Shown: positions 8,458 to 16,726, numbered from the stretch's first letter. The stretch is 64,000 nt of DNA from CAYVBE01 sp964572825 (GCA_964572825.1 CAZNGS010000002.1:1-64000), one strand, 5' to 3'. Program-made: numbers and translations. The notes: a model not told the origin generated them from the letters alone.

Positions 8458-9665
8458 CTATGAAAGCACAAGCCGGGAGGGCAAAATCAAACGAGAAATC
8501 ACTTTCCCCAAATCGCTTAGGCAGTGGAGTACTTCACGGCCATAGACTTCTGCCCTGTCGATGTTCTGAGTGAAGATGCCCTCCACGGGAAGGCGTTCGC
8601 AGGCTGCGCGGAGAGTGGCACACAACTGGACAGCGGCAGTCGCCGCTGCGCTGCTTTGAGTGAACTGGTTGACTACCGCCTGCGGCGCCTCGCCGGGCAA
8701 GATGCTCTGAGGGACGCTTGCCGCTGCGACATTCGTTTGCAGCGCCCTCCAGCATTGGACGACTCGTGCGTGCTCCTGCTGCAGCATACGGAGGAGCTTG
8801 AGGTACCCATCGTTTCGGAGCAGATCCGGTTTCGACAGTCCGAGGGCCTTCCCCACATCAGTCGGTGTCTCAACCACCGTGGCGATGCCCAGAGCCTCTG
8901 CCTCCTCAGCCGTGAGAGAAAGGACTGTCCCCGCAGCCTTGAGCAGTTGCCCCTTTGGTTTCGCATCTCCCTGCGCTACGACGAGCAACTCAGTCGCGGC
9001 TCCGTCCTTGCGAAGCCAGAGTTCCACCTGATCGTTGGCCATTGCCTCAGCGATGGCAGCCGGGTAACCATGCTGCTGTGCGCGTGCACGGAACTTCGCC
9101 CGGGCGGCCGAGTCCATTTTGATTCCCGCAGGCGTCCCTGTGGGGTCCGTAACTCGACCCTCACGGTCTACCACAATGAGTTTCGCCGCCCCGATTGCTC
9201 GTCCGCGCAGCATGAATATCTTGTCCGTGCACATCGCCAGGATCGCTCCGGCTGACCACGCGCCCCCCGTTGAGGCCCCATGCACGTAGGCACAGACTTT
9301 CGCATCGGGATGCGCGGCCTTGTACGCGTCTAATTGAGCAACTATGGTGTCCACCACATCAGTACGGCCACCATTGGTGTCGATCAAGAGCACGACATTC
9401 GGCACCTTGAGCGAATCCGCCGCGCGCAGCCCGGCCTGAACGGCCTCAACAGTGATGGGCGCGATGCTGCCAACGATCGGAATGACCATGCATCCCTGGC
9501 CTGCTTCTTCGTTGGGGTCCTGCTCTTTCTTTGGGATGGGCTCCTTACCTTTGAGTCCTGCTCTTGTGCCCACGTCGGCCAGGCCACCTGGCCTACCGCT
9601 ATGCAGATGCAAACTGCGAGAGCACACAAGCCCTTCGAGCGCCTGTTTGGTAACCGCCTGTCCAT
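8458..9665 (-). CDS. Secreted ClpP/NfeD-class serine protease-like protein (one frameshift)
   Basis: The start is ATG 9665: MDRRLPNRRSKG leads into a Sec signal (ALAVCICIAVGQVAWPTWA), with AAGGGG upstream. That frame runs to about 9553, where one missing base in CAAAGG shifts it; the rest is open from there to 8458, about 402 residues in all. The core GSIAPITVEAVQAGLRAA, NVVLLIDTNGG and VHGASTGGAWSAG matches the ClpP-like crotonase fold of NfeD/SppA-type membrane proteases. The nucleophile Ser would be the one in GGAWSAG, followed by ILAMCTDKIFM. The C-terminal half (Ala/Gln-rich) has no recognised domain and no NfeD membrane segments. It sits directly downstream of the small ORF and restriction gene. 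Confidence 0.7.
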
Positions 9666-9742
9666 TCTTGGCCCCTTCAGTCTGTAGCCCTTCTCAACGG
9701 CGAGGCTGTGCCTCATTCCGCTTCGCAATCGCCTTGCCGTAA

Positions 9743-9880
9743 TCATGCCGTTCTCGACGCATCGGGGGAGATACCGTAGTGTCCGCAAAAGGCTCTGAGT
9801 TCCGCGAAGCTGCGCATGAGGAAGTCCTGTAGATCGGCCGGACTCACTGACACGTCGTCAGTGCGCTCTCTCTTGCTCAT
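9743..9880 (-). CDS. Small ORF coupled to the restriction-modification gene
   Basis: ATG 9880 lies nine bases after the stop region of the large restriction-modification gene and is preceded by an AAGG ribosome-binding site. The 45-residue product starts MSKRERTDDVSVSPADLQDF and continues with MRSFAELRAFCGHYG; it is charged, without a signal peptide or membrane segment. Spacing and strand suggest co-translation with the restriction enzyme. I do not recognise a family. It could be a small control or helper protein, or the N-terminal rest of a longer lost gene. Confidence 0.45.
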   Translation of the reverse strand: MSKRERTDDVSVSPADLQDFLMRSFAELRAFCGHYGISPDASRTA

Positions 9881-9889
9881 ACCTTCGCC

Positions 9890-12800
9890 CTATTCATCAT
9901 CGTCCGCAGTGTCAAACAGCCCCCCCTCCTGACGCGCCTTCGGCGGCTTGCGCATATCTTCGGGCACCTCCGGCAGTTCGTCCTCGGTGAAGCACTCGCC
10001 CTCCATCACTTCCGCCAGAAGCTCCGCCTGATCGGGGTAGCCCTCCACCGTCGCATCCAGAACCCACAGCAGTTCCAGCAGTTCCGTCGTGAACTGCGCG
10101 GGGCACTCCGTGACGTTGATATCGTCCAGCGGAGAGGAACGCCGCCCCTTCGGCTCTTTCATGCGGTAGCCGAGCCACGATTGCACCACCTTCAGGCCCG
10201 ATACCTCGAACTCGTACACCTCCCGCTCGACGGGTGCGAACGCGCCCTTGCCGACGTGGAGCGTCTTCGTCTCTTCGTTGTAGGCGTAGTCTTCGGGGTA
10301 GTGCGCCGCGTCGCCGGGGACGGGCACGGTGCAGCGGGCCTTGCCCTGCGGGACCCGTCCCCGCTCGCGTCCCTCCGGCACGTAGCGCTCGCCGTAGGTG
10401 TGCAGCCACAGCAGCCGCGCCCCGGCGGCCCGGACCCGCTCGAACAAGTCCGCGTCCTTCGTCAGCGGCACGCGGACCTCGCGCGTTCCCAGTTCCTCGC
10501 GGAAGCGTTCGGTGAAGGCCGGTTGCGCCAACACGCCGTAGACGTAGGCCAGGAAGTCTTCGGGTGCGATGTGGCGCGGGCTCTTGTGGCACGGGCTTCC
10601 AGCCCGTGACTCATGGGCAGGATGCCCATGCCACTTCTCATGGCCTGTAAGGCCATGCCACGTTTGCTCCAACAACCCCAGCAGCCCCGGCAGGATGTTC
10701 GGTTCCGTAGCTCCTGCGTCGCGGTAAAGGGGAAACACGTTCTTCCCGCCATAAGAGCCCCGAAAGGCATGTTTGTCTGGCAGTGCGTCGAACGCAGTCA
10801 GAGAGGGGCCAACGCCCAAGGGATGATTCAGCAGCGATACGAGGTACGTTTGGGTTGGGGAATCGGCCCGCCACAAGTCGGGGCATGGTCTGTCAATCAT
10901 CCGTCCGTCGGCAATCAGGTACTGCCTATCAAAGGACCTGAACCCGAAACGCACAATTTCCGGGCACGGTGCCTCTGAAGGAAGCGCTCGAATCTCTTGG
11001 AGGCGGTGCCGTGGAACTTCCAAGCTGAGGGCCTTGTCGGTGGCCTTCCGTCCCGTGGCGTTTTCAACAAAGGCACCGCCTCGCTTATCTGGCGTGTTCT
11101 GAAGAAGCTGGCGCCACCGGGAGCGGAGACATTCGTCAAACGGCCCAATGACCCACGTTCTTCCGGTCATAACCCCTGTCGGTTGCCAGGGCAGCACGTC
11201 AGTAAGCAACGGCCAGTCGAAATAGAAACCCGACCCAGCCGGCCGGAAGGGCGCGTGCCAGTCGTCGGGGCAGTCTTCCCAGGTCAGAGCGGCGAAGTCC
11301 CGCGCGGCGTCCAGGGCCTTCAGCTTCTCTTCGCGCGTGCCCTCGATTCGGGTGTAATGCACGCGGGCAGGCCGGCTCGTGGCATGGGCATCCTGCCCAT
11401 GGTTCCCCACGGGCTGGAAGCCCGTGCCACGTTCAACCCACTTCCACCCTTGCAGTCTGGCCCCGGCAGGATTCTGCAGCACATACTGGATGGACCGCCA
11501 CAGGTCCTCTTCGTTCCGTATCAGGTGGTCGTAGTACTCCGGCTGCCAAAAACTGCCTTTGCGTTCGAGCGCCTTGTTGGCTGCATTTGCCGTGAAAGAT
11601 TTCCAGGAATGCAAAATCTGCGGGAGTTCATGACCCGCAAGTGGCTGAAGCACGACGTGGACGTGGTTGGGCATGACGCACCAGGCGAAGAGGCGGTAGC
11701 GTTCCTCATCGAACTGTCTGAGGACATCGGCCACTATGCGCGCGATGTCATCACGCGCCATCCAACAAGCGCCGTGGCCGGCATCCAGGTGCTTCTCCAC
11801 CTTCTCGGAGAAGAGGTCCTGGAGTCTTCTCTCCTCCTGTTCCGAAAGCGGGCGGCCCATCTGACGGGCTGTGGCGATGATGTCCTCGCGCTCGCCCACC
11901 CACGCTTCGAGCAAGGCCCGCGGCAAGGAATCGGCGAGGCGGAACGCCACAGAGTAGACGGCGCCCTGCTTCGTCCAGTGAGGCAGGTATGCGCCCCGCC
12001 GGATCTGCAGGGGCGCATCGTCCGTAGCACGGGCATCCTGCCCGTGAGCGTTGGTGGCATGGGCATCCTGCCCATGGTTCCCCACGGGCCGGAAGCCCGT
12101 GCCTCCTCGCACGGCCACGGCTATGGCAACGGGCGTCTGTATGTCGAAGACGTTCTCGCTCTGGCGCGTGCCGCGCCCTTCCCCACCCAGGTCCAGAATC
12201 CACACTTCGTCACAGACCCGCCGCATGTGCTCCCGCACGCCGACGAAGGCGTCGCCGTCCAGGTAGCTTGAGGCCGAAATGAAGCTCACCACGCCCGGGC
12301 TGGCGGTCGTCTTGCTCTCGAAGACCTTCCAGAGCGCCCAGCGCCAGAAGTAGACATACAGGTTGTAGAGGTTCTTCACGTGCCCGCCGTGCCCGGCGTC
12401 AATCGCGGGCGTGAGGAAGCTGTTCAAAATGGCAGTGCTTCCGTCGCCCAGGCCCTCCCCCTCCGGGGCGTCCCCCCATCGCACCCAGCCGCCCGCGCGG
12501 GCCTTGCCGAGCCTGGACACCGCGTCGTGCCGGTCATAAGGCGGATTGCCCAGGCAGACAATGACGGGCACCTCGCCCTTCACCTTGAGCGCCTTCTTCT
12601 GCTGCTCCGCGATGGGTTCCAGGAACATGGGCACCTGGGGCGGCGTGGCGTGGGGGCTTTCCAGCGTGTCGGTCAGGTAGACGTGCGTTCCGTCGGCGGG
12701 CAGGGCCGCGCCCCGGTCCTGGAGCGCCCGGCTCACGCGAAGCTCCGTCACGGCGAACGGGCCGACCATGATTTCGAACCCGTACAGGTTGCGGGCAAGC

Positions 12801-14011
12801 TCGGTTGCCTTGCCCGGCACGGCGCCCGCGCCCTGCCGGGCCTCCACCCTGTCGAGGGCATGGTCAATGACGCCCAGCAGGTAGGTGCCCGTCCCGGCGG
12901 CGGGGTCCAGCGTGACGACGCCCGGTTCGGCGAAGCCCAGGGGCCGGCCCAGCCGGTTCGTGAGCAGGTCGTCAATGAGGCGGACCTGTGCGCGGACGAC
13001 CTCGACGGGCGTGTAATAGGCGCCGGCGTCCTTGCGCAGCTTCGGATCGTAGGCGGCCAGGAAGTCTTCGTAGAAGAAAAGCCAGGGGTCTTCCGGGCCG
13101 GTGAGGGCGTCGGGGGTCGCCTCCCCGATCACGCGGACCAGCAGGTCCACGGAGGCGGATATTTCGGCGCGGGCCGTGGGGTCCGTGAGCACCTGAAGCG
13201 CTCGGGATAGAAGGCTGTGTTCGGCGGAAAGGGCTTTCTCGGCATTGCCCAGCGTCAGGGGGTCAGCGCCTTCGCTCCGGGCCAGCAGCAGGGCGAAGGT
13301 CACGGTCTGCGCGTAGGCGTCGGCGAACTGCTCGTCGTCCGCGTCCGGGAAGAGCAGTTGCCGCCAGTCCTTCGCCAGTTGCACAAGCGGGGAGTTGGCG
13401 TCCTTCAGGGCGTCCGTCACGTTATCGCGGACCATTCCGCACAGGGGAGCCAGCATGGCGGCAAAGCCCTTCAGGTCGAGCTTGCCCTTGCGGTCCGTGG
13501 GGATGATGGGGGACCACGAGAGGAAGTTCGTGAGCAAGGCCAGGACGCGCCGGGCGTCGTCTTCCTCAACCGCCTTCTTGCCCGCGCTGGCCACGTCGCC
13601 GGAGAGGCGGACGATGGCGCCCTCACGCTCACCGCTTCGGTACAGCCCCCATTCGTTGCCGTCGGTGTAGACAAGGTTGGGAATGGCCTGGAAGCGCTTC
13701 CACTGCCGGCGGTCGTGGCCCTTGTAGGCGTTCGGGTTGGCGCCCTTGCCGGGGGCCTTCAGTTCCACGTAGCCCGTCAGGGCGCCGGAGGCGTGGACGG
13801 CGTAATCGGGCTTGCCGAGGCGCCCGGAAAGCAGCGTCTCGCCCGTACAGACAACATCGGGGCCGACAGCCTGTCCAACGGCAGCGATGAAGGCTTCGAA
13901 GGGGGCGCGGAGCTGGTCTTCGGGTTCGCCGGCGGTGAGGGTATTCAACTTGGCGGCGACGGCGGCGGCGAAGTCCTTCAACGCCGCCAGGATTGCGTTT
14001 TCGTCTGGCAT
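9890..14011 (-). CDS. Type ISP-like restriction-modification enzyme with in-frame RAYT and REP insertions
   Basis: The protein has 1373 residues. Residues 1-150 carry a PD-(D/E)xK nuclease pattern (GRLGKPDYAVH ... GYVELKAPGKG). A helical coupler follows, then an N6-adenine methyltransferase with motif I DPAAGTGTYLLGVID near residue 370 and motif IV GNPPYDRHD near 490. The C-terminal third (VSLLNHPLGVGPSLTAFDALP, DDINVTECPAQF) resembles the specificity domain of type ISP enzymes such as LlaBIII, but no helicase domain is present. Residues about 637-878 are foreign: REP-derived peptides flank a complete RAYT transposase domain, all in frame. A second REP-derived insert is at about 1116-1142. 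The host frame resumes cleanly after each. Whether the product still cuts or methylates DNA is unknown. Confidence 0.82.
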   Translation of the reverse strand: MPDENAILAALKDFAAAVAAKLNTLTAGEPEDQLRAPFEAFIAAVGQAVGPDVVCTGETLLSGRLGKPDYAVHASGALTGYVELKAPGKGANPNAYKGHDRRQWKRFQAIPNLVYTDGNEWGLYRSGEREGAIVRLSGDVASAGKKAVEEDDARRVLALLTNFLSWSPIIPTDRKGKLDLKGFAAMLAPLCGMVRDNVTDALKDANSPLVQLAKDWRQLLFPDADDEQFADAYAQTVTFALLLARSEGADPLTLGNAEKALSAEHSLLSRALQVLTDPTARAEISASVDLLVRVIGEATPDALTGPEDPWLFFYEDFLAAYDPKLRKDAGAYYTPVEVVRAQVRLIDDLLTNRLGRPLGFAEPGVVTLDPAAGTGTYLLGVIDHALDRVEARQGAGAVPGKATELARNLYGFEIMVGPFAVTELRVSRALQDRGAALPADGTHVYLTDTLESPHATPPQVPMFLEPIAEQQKKALKVKGEVPVIVCLGNPPYDRHDAVSRLGKARAGGWVRWGDAPEGEGLGDGSTAILNSFLTPAIDAGHGGHVKNLYNLYVYFWRWALWKVFESKTTASPGVVSFISASSYLDGDAFVGVREHMRRVCDEVWILDLGGEGRGTRQSENVFDIQTPVAIAVAVRGGTGFRPVGNHGQDAHATNAHGQDARATDDAPLQIRRGAYLPHWTKQGAVYSVAFRLADSLPRALLEAWVGEREDIIATARQMGRPLSEQEERRLQDLFSEKVEKHLDAGHGACWMARDDIARIVADVLRQFDEERYRLFAWCVMPNHVHVVLQPLAGHELPQILHSWKSFTANAANKALERKGSFWQPEYYDHLIRNEEDLWRSIQYVLQNPAGARLQGWKWVERGTGFQPVGNHGQDAHATSRPARVHYTRIEGTREEKLKALDAARDFAALTWEDCPDDWHAPFRPAGSGFYFDWPLLTDVLPWQPTGVMTGRTWVIGPFDECLRSRWRQLLQNTPDKRGGAFVENATGRKATDKALSLEVPRHRLQEIRALPSEAPCPEIVRFGFRSFDRQYLIADGRMIDRPCPDLWRADSPTQTYLVSLLNHPLGVGPSLTAFDALPDKHAFRGSYGGKNVFPLYRDAGATEPNILPGLLGLLEQTWHGLTGHEKWHGHPAHESRAGSPCHKSPRHIAPEDFLAYVYGVLAQPAFTERFREELGTREVRVPLTKDADLFERVRAAGARLLWLHTYGERYVPEGRERGRVPQGKARCTVPVPGDAAHYPEDYAYNEETKTLHVGKGAFAPVEREVYEFEVSGLKVVQSWLGYRMKEPKGRRSSPLDDINVTECPAQFTTELLELLWVLDATVEGYPDQAELLAEVMEGECFTEDELPEVPEDMRKPPKARQEGGLFDTADDDE
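10584..10662. repeat. REP-type palindrome cluster inside the restriction gene (third site)
   Basis: Three consecutive hairpins occur: GCACGGGCTTCCAGCCCGTG, CATGGGCAGGATGCCCATG and TGGCCTGTAAGGCCA. The first two are the same palindromes that flank the RAYT domain at 11379-12103. On the minus strand they are read as HGLTGHEKWHGHPAHESRAG within the specificity domain, between LLGLLEQ and HIAPEDFLAYVYG. They keep the frame open. Confidence 0.8.
11379..12103 (-). mobile_element. REP-RAYT-REP element inserted in frame in the restriction gene
   Basis: The element is about 725 bp. Its right side (12025-12103) holds three palindromes and its left side (11379-11433) two, of the types CATGGGCATCCTGCCCATG and CACGGGC-x5-GCCCGTG. 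Between them the frame encodes a full REP-associated tyrosine transposase (IS200/IS605-like Y1 fold). Visible marks are YLPHWTKQGAVYSVAFRLAD, LDAGHGACWM, the HUH motif in MPNHVHVV, LHSWKSFTANAANKALERKG, and the likely catalytic Tyr in FWQPEYYDHLIR. No start or stop codon separates it from the host protein. RAYTs nick and join REP hairpins; here both substrate and enzyme lie inside another gene. Confidence 0.8.
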
Positions 14012-14033
14012 GCTGCCTTCCCCTCTGCCGGGT

Positions 14034-14165
14034 CTAACACAGCACGCGCCGGCGGCAGTCCTCGCTGATCCGGTCGCTCTCGGGGCCGTCGTTCAGCACC
14101 TTGCTGACGGTTCCCGGGCTTGTGCCGGCGTCCCTGGCCACGTCGGCGATGCTGACACGTACCAT
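14034..14165 (-). pseudogene. Truncated LacI-family regulator (DNA-binding domain only)
   Basis: ATG 14165 follows GGGAGG by six bases. The 43 residues MVRVSIADVARDAGTSPGTV plus SKVLNDGPESDRISEDCRRR are a standard LacI helix-turn-helix and hinge start, then a stop follows. Full LacI proteins have about 340 residues, so the effector-binding domain is missing. It ends 22 bp before the restriction gene start. It could still bind DNA weakly, but the hinge helix is incomplete; I treat it as a stump. Confidence 0.7.
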
Positions 14166-14185
14166 GGAGCCCTCCCAGAAAAGTG

Positions 14186-14199
14186 CGAAATCGATTTCG
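14186..14199. promoter_or_regulatory. LacI-type operator palindrome
   Basis: CGAAATCGATTTCG is a perfect 14-bp palindrome with the central CG usual in LacI-family operators. It lies 20 bp upstream of the start of the LacI stump, where an autoregulatory site is expected. Confidence 0.55.
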
Positions 14200-15040
14200 T
14201 GCATCCTACTTGCCCACCAAATACACGTCAAGGAGATACGAAAGCCGTGCACAGTCTCGAGAGGGGTTGTGACTCCCAGTTGTAGCCTTGCTGGCACCGA
14301 AGGGCCCGGGAACCGAAGGCAAAGCGATCCTCACCGACCGTTACCGCCAGGGGGAGTACACGGTTTTGAGGGATCACTGTGGTAGGCGGGGTAGAGCACG
14401 AGACGAGCCTGGGGCCCGCTCGTGAGAGCATGACCGCACTGCCACAGTGACTGGGGAGCAGCAGTCTCATACGAGGAAGGGATAGCATGAGATCGACGGT
14501 GGCAAACGTACGCGTGTCTCGGCTCAACTGCGGGAAGCACTACGCGGAGCGTTTCCAGGCGTTCATCATTCATCAGAACACGGGGCCGTCACCTCTTGGA
14601 AGGTAAATTCGGAAGCCACAACGGCAACCTGTCCGGATTGCCTGTTTCAAGCGTGCATTGCTCCGTCCGGAGAGTGGCAGGTACAGGACAGATTGACCTC
14701 GTTTCTCCTGCAGGTGAGGAGTGGCTGGCTGAAAGATATGGCAAAGGAAAAAGACCGATCAGTCCTGCCGGTCTTCTCCTTCCCTGTCCCGGCAAGCCTG
14801 AATAATGAGAAGGATGGTCTCCCGTGCGGCATCGGGTAGGTCGCCCCACGCATCACTCACCCGGCGCAACTCAGATGGGGCTTGGCTCATTATGCTCTTA
14901 TTGTGTTCCGCACTGTCGTCAGGAGCTTCCGCGGCTTGTCGCGCAGTGTCCGGCGTCTGCAGCCCTTCCCTCCGCAACGCTTTGCTCTGTCCGCTGTTAC
15001 GCGACTCTGCATCCTCACCTTGTTCTTCTGTGTCCGGACC

Positions 15041-15082
15041 GTTTCCGGACCCGCTCGGGTTCGATTCCCGCCGCCTCCACCA
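15041..15082 (+). ncRNA. tmRNA-like (ssrA) 3' end fragment, possible attachment site
   Basis: GGGTTCGATTCCCG and then CCGCCTCCACCA match the T-arm, acceptor 3' strand and encoded CCA of bacterial tmRNA. TTTCCGGAC just upstream resembles the usual tmRNA sequence before the T-arm. The expected 5' partner GGAGGCG and a tag-peptide frame are not found in the preceding 700 bp, and the fifth T-stem pair is a mismatch, so this is a fragment. A tRNA-Ser 3' end is a less likely alternative. ssrA 3' ends are common integration targets, so it may be the attachment scar of the neighbouring island. Confidence 0.5.
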
Positions 15083-15112
15083 TTTTTCTGCCGGGCCTGG
15101 GCGGAAAAATGG
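15080..15112 (+). terminator. Strong hairpin starting at the tmRNA-like CCA end
   Basis: The arms CCATTTTTC-TGCC and GGCG-GAAAAATGG form a stem of about 13 bp with a seven-base loop. The stem starts on the CCA of the tmRNA-like fragment. The T5 run lies in the 5' arm and A5 in the 3' arm, so it could terminate transcription coming from the right or act as a bidirectional terminator. Confidence 0.4.
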
Positions 15113-15545
15113 TAGAGCAGGCGAGCCGTAGATCAGTGGAATAGGTGAGAACGACCAAACGGCCCGCGCCTGACTCGGTGGCTGAAAACCCTGGAACAGT
15201 CGCTCGCCTGCATTCACTTGCTCAGCTGATCAACTGCTCAGCCCGTTTTCCGGTAGCCAGGCGCGTCCATACGGCCCTTTCTTCTGCGGTTCTCTCGCTC
15301 CTTTCTTCCGGTGCTGCCCTTTCCCCCCCATCGTCACGGTCTACGTGCTGCCCGGCAGTTTGTGGCTGTTGCCCGCCGAGCGCCCCCCGGACTGCGCCAC
15401 ACTCCCCAGAACGCGACACGTTCCCGACGGGCCGGCCGGCGAAAAGGCGGTAGAGCAGGCCAGCAGTAGATTATGTGAAGGCCCAGAAGCCCCCCGCGCG
15501 TCGGTCGCTGAGAGAGCCGGGACACTTGCTCGCCTGCGGCTTTGC
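15104..15545. repeat. Two degenerate direct repeats about 336 bp apart
   Basis: Copy A begins near 15108 and copy B near 15444. Both start with GGTAGAGCAGGC followed by AGC-x-GTAGAT. About 45 bases later both have CCCGCGC and a related G/C-rich segment ending in GCTCGCCTGC. Pyrimidine-rich DNA follows each copy. No frame is shared between the copies, so a non-coding or decayed origin is likely. Confidence 0.45.
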
Positions 15546-15768
15546 CTGTACTCTGTTCTTTCTTTCGTTTTTGCCCGCCGGAACCAGCACGGAGAATACA
15601 AGGGGGACAACGGCTAACTGCAGGCCATGACACGACCAGGGACCCGGCGCCGGGAGGTCTGGGGCTGGTTTTCGTCTCGAAGGATGGAACACTCTTTCGC
15701 TCGCGGCCGTTCTCCGTCCTCTCTGTTACCTGTGCGGCAAGGAACTAAGGCTGTAGCGGAGGGAAAAC

Positions 15769-16590
15769 ATGCAGTTAACCCTGCAAGATGCCCGCCTGTT
15801 TTACGACTTGATGTGGTCGCTGCAGAACTACGTGAACCAGAAGCACCACATCCACGCCGACGTCACGGGGCTCTACGAATACGCCGATTTGGACATACCG
15901 GAGAAAAAGCCGGTTCGTGATGCCCTGTATGCAGACATAGGTATTATCGATTCATTCATACGCGACAACCCGCAGGGTCTCTCGGAAATGGAGCTTACCA
16001 TTGTGTCGAGCTGGCGGAAGTTCATTGAAGGCAACTTTTTTATCGAGCGTCTTCTCAAGAAGTACGCCGTTTTCATCAAGGGCGATGACGTGTATGGAGT
16101 AGTGGGACTGACCCAGCCCATTGATGGAGTAGTCGCCCCCCTTGGCCCGCCCGTGTACGTAAAAACCGTGCTGTTGCCTTTCAAGGGCCAGATCATATAT
16201 GACGGCATAATAGAGAAGTACAGTATCTCGTTCGGAGCCGGGGTGAGCGCAACGCTCAAAGAAACCTATATGACCGCCAAGCAGAACAAACGCCTTATCA
16301 CAACGCTCGATCCCAGGAAACGGCAAGAGCAAAAAGAGAAACAGAAGGAATCCGTCAGAGATTACACAGACGACCTGGAGGAACTGGCCAGAACGGCCAG
16401 GAAACTCCGGGGGGGTGGCGGCCAACCGGCTATCTACACCCGGGCATTCAAACTGGTCCGGGAAAGCATAAAGCTGGCGCAAGCAGCGGTGCACGATCCA
16501 AAAGATATCGACTCCCTGATCGAGGGCTTCAATAAAGTGGATTCGACGCTGCAGAGGACCGGCCGCGTGATCGACCGCACGGAACCCTGA
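15769..16590 (+). CDS. Conserved protein of unknown function
   Basis: ATG 15769 follows GGAGGG by five bases. The 273-residue protein has no signal peptide or membrane segment. Its middle reads DNPQGLSEMELTIVSSWRKF, FFIERLLKKYAVFI and then VYVKTVLLPFKGQIIYDGII. This pattern recurs in uncharacterised proteins of many phyla; I know no function or domain name. From residue 180 the chain becomes Lys/Glu-rich and probably coiled (RKRQEQKEKQKESVRDY). The only Gly-rich stretch is LRGGGGQP. It stands alone, convergent with the AraC gene, and does not look like part of the carbohydrate clusters. Confidence 0.7.
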   Translation: MQLTLQDARLFYDLMWSLQNYVNQKHHIHADVTGLYEYADLDIPEKKPVRDALYADIGIIDSFIRDNPQGLSEMELTIVSSWRKFIEGNFFIERLLKKYAVFIKGDDVYGVVGLTQPIDGVVAPLGPPVYVKTVLLPFKGQIIYDGIIEKYSISFGAGVSATLKETYMTAKQNKRLITTLDPRKRQEQKEKQKESVRDYTDDLEELARTARKLRGGGGQPAIYTRAFKLVRESIKLAQAAVHDPKDIDSLIEGFNKVDSTLQRTGRVIDRTEP

Positions 16591-16726
16591 TAGCGACTTA
16601 CGACTTTATACGACAGAGCACAGAGAGAATGCTATGGGGCAATGGGGCTGAACCGGGCCGGGCGCGACCTCAAGCCTCCCCGGCGGGGAAACGGGGTAGC
16701 GGCGGGCCGCACACCGTCGCCGTCGC

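Larger units (their letters stand above)
14230..15768. other. Stretch without a convincing gene (mostly decayed sequence)
   Basis: About 1.5 kb holds no frame with convincing protein character. A 39-codon frame (14487-14606, plus) has a good ribosome-binding site, AGGAAGGGA, but no recognisable family. A minus-strand frame at 14759-14890 (MSQAPSELRRVSDAWGDLPD, then AARETILLIIQACRD) looks like the C-terminal tail of a larger lost protein, possibly an integrase. A tmRNA-like 3' end, a strong hairpin and two degenerate repeats follow and are listed separately. The composition and mixed remnants suggest an island boundary. Confidence 0.5.

Noticed and set aside
10584..12103. Possible CRISPR array or tRNA cluster because of regular palindromes
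   Set aside because: The units are REP hairpins of two or three types with no constant spacers and no tRNA fold.
10997..12271. Plus-strand open frame of 424 codons over the RAYT region
   Set aside because: Antisense shadow of the restriction/RAYT frame; its peptide has no family features.
14759..15217. Minus-strand frame of 152 codons reading KWWRRRESNPSG
   Set aside because: This peptide is a well-known false translation of tRNA/tmRNA 3' ends; only the last 43 codons might be a real protein tail.
15222..15692. Several overlapping frames of 60-100 codons in the repeat region
   Set aside because: Arg/Pro-rich, no ribosome-binding sites, not conserved between the two repeat copies.
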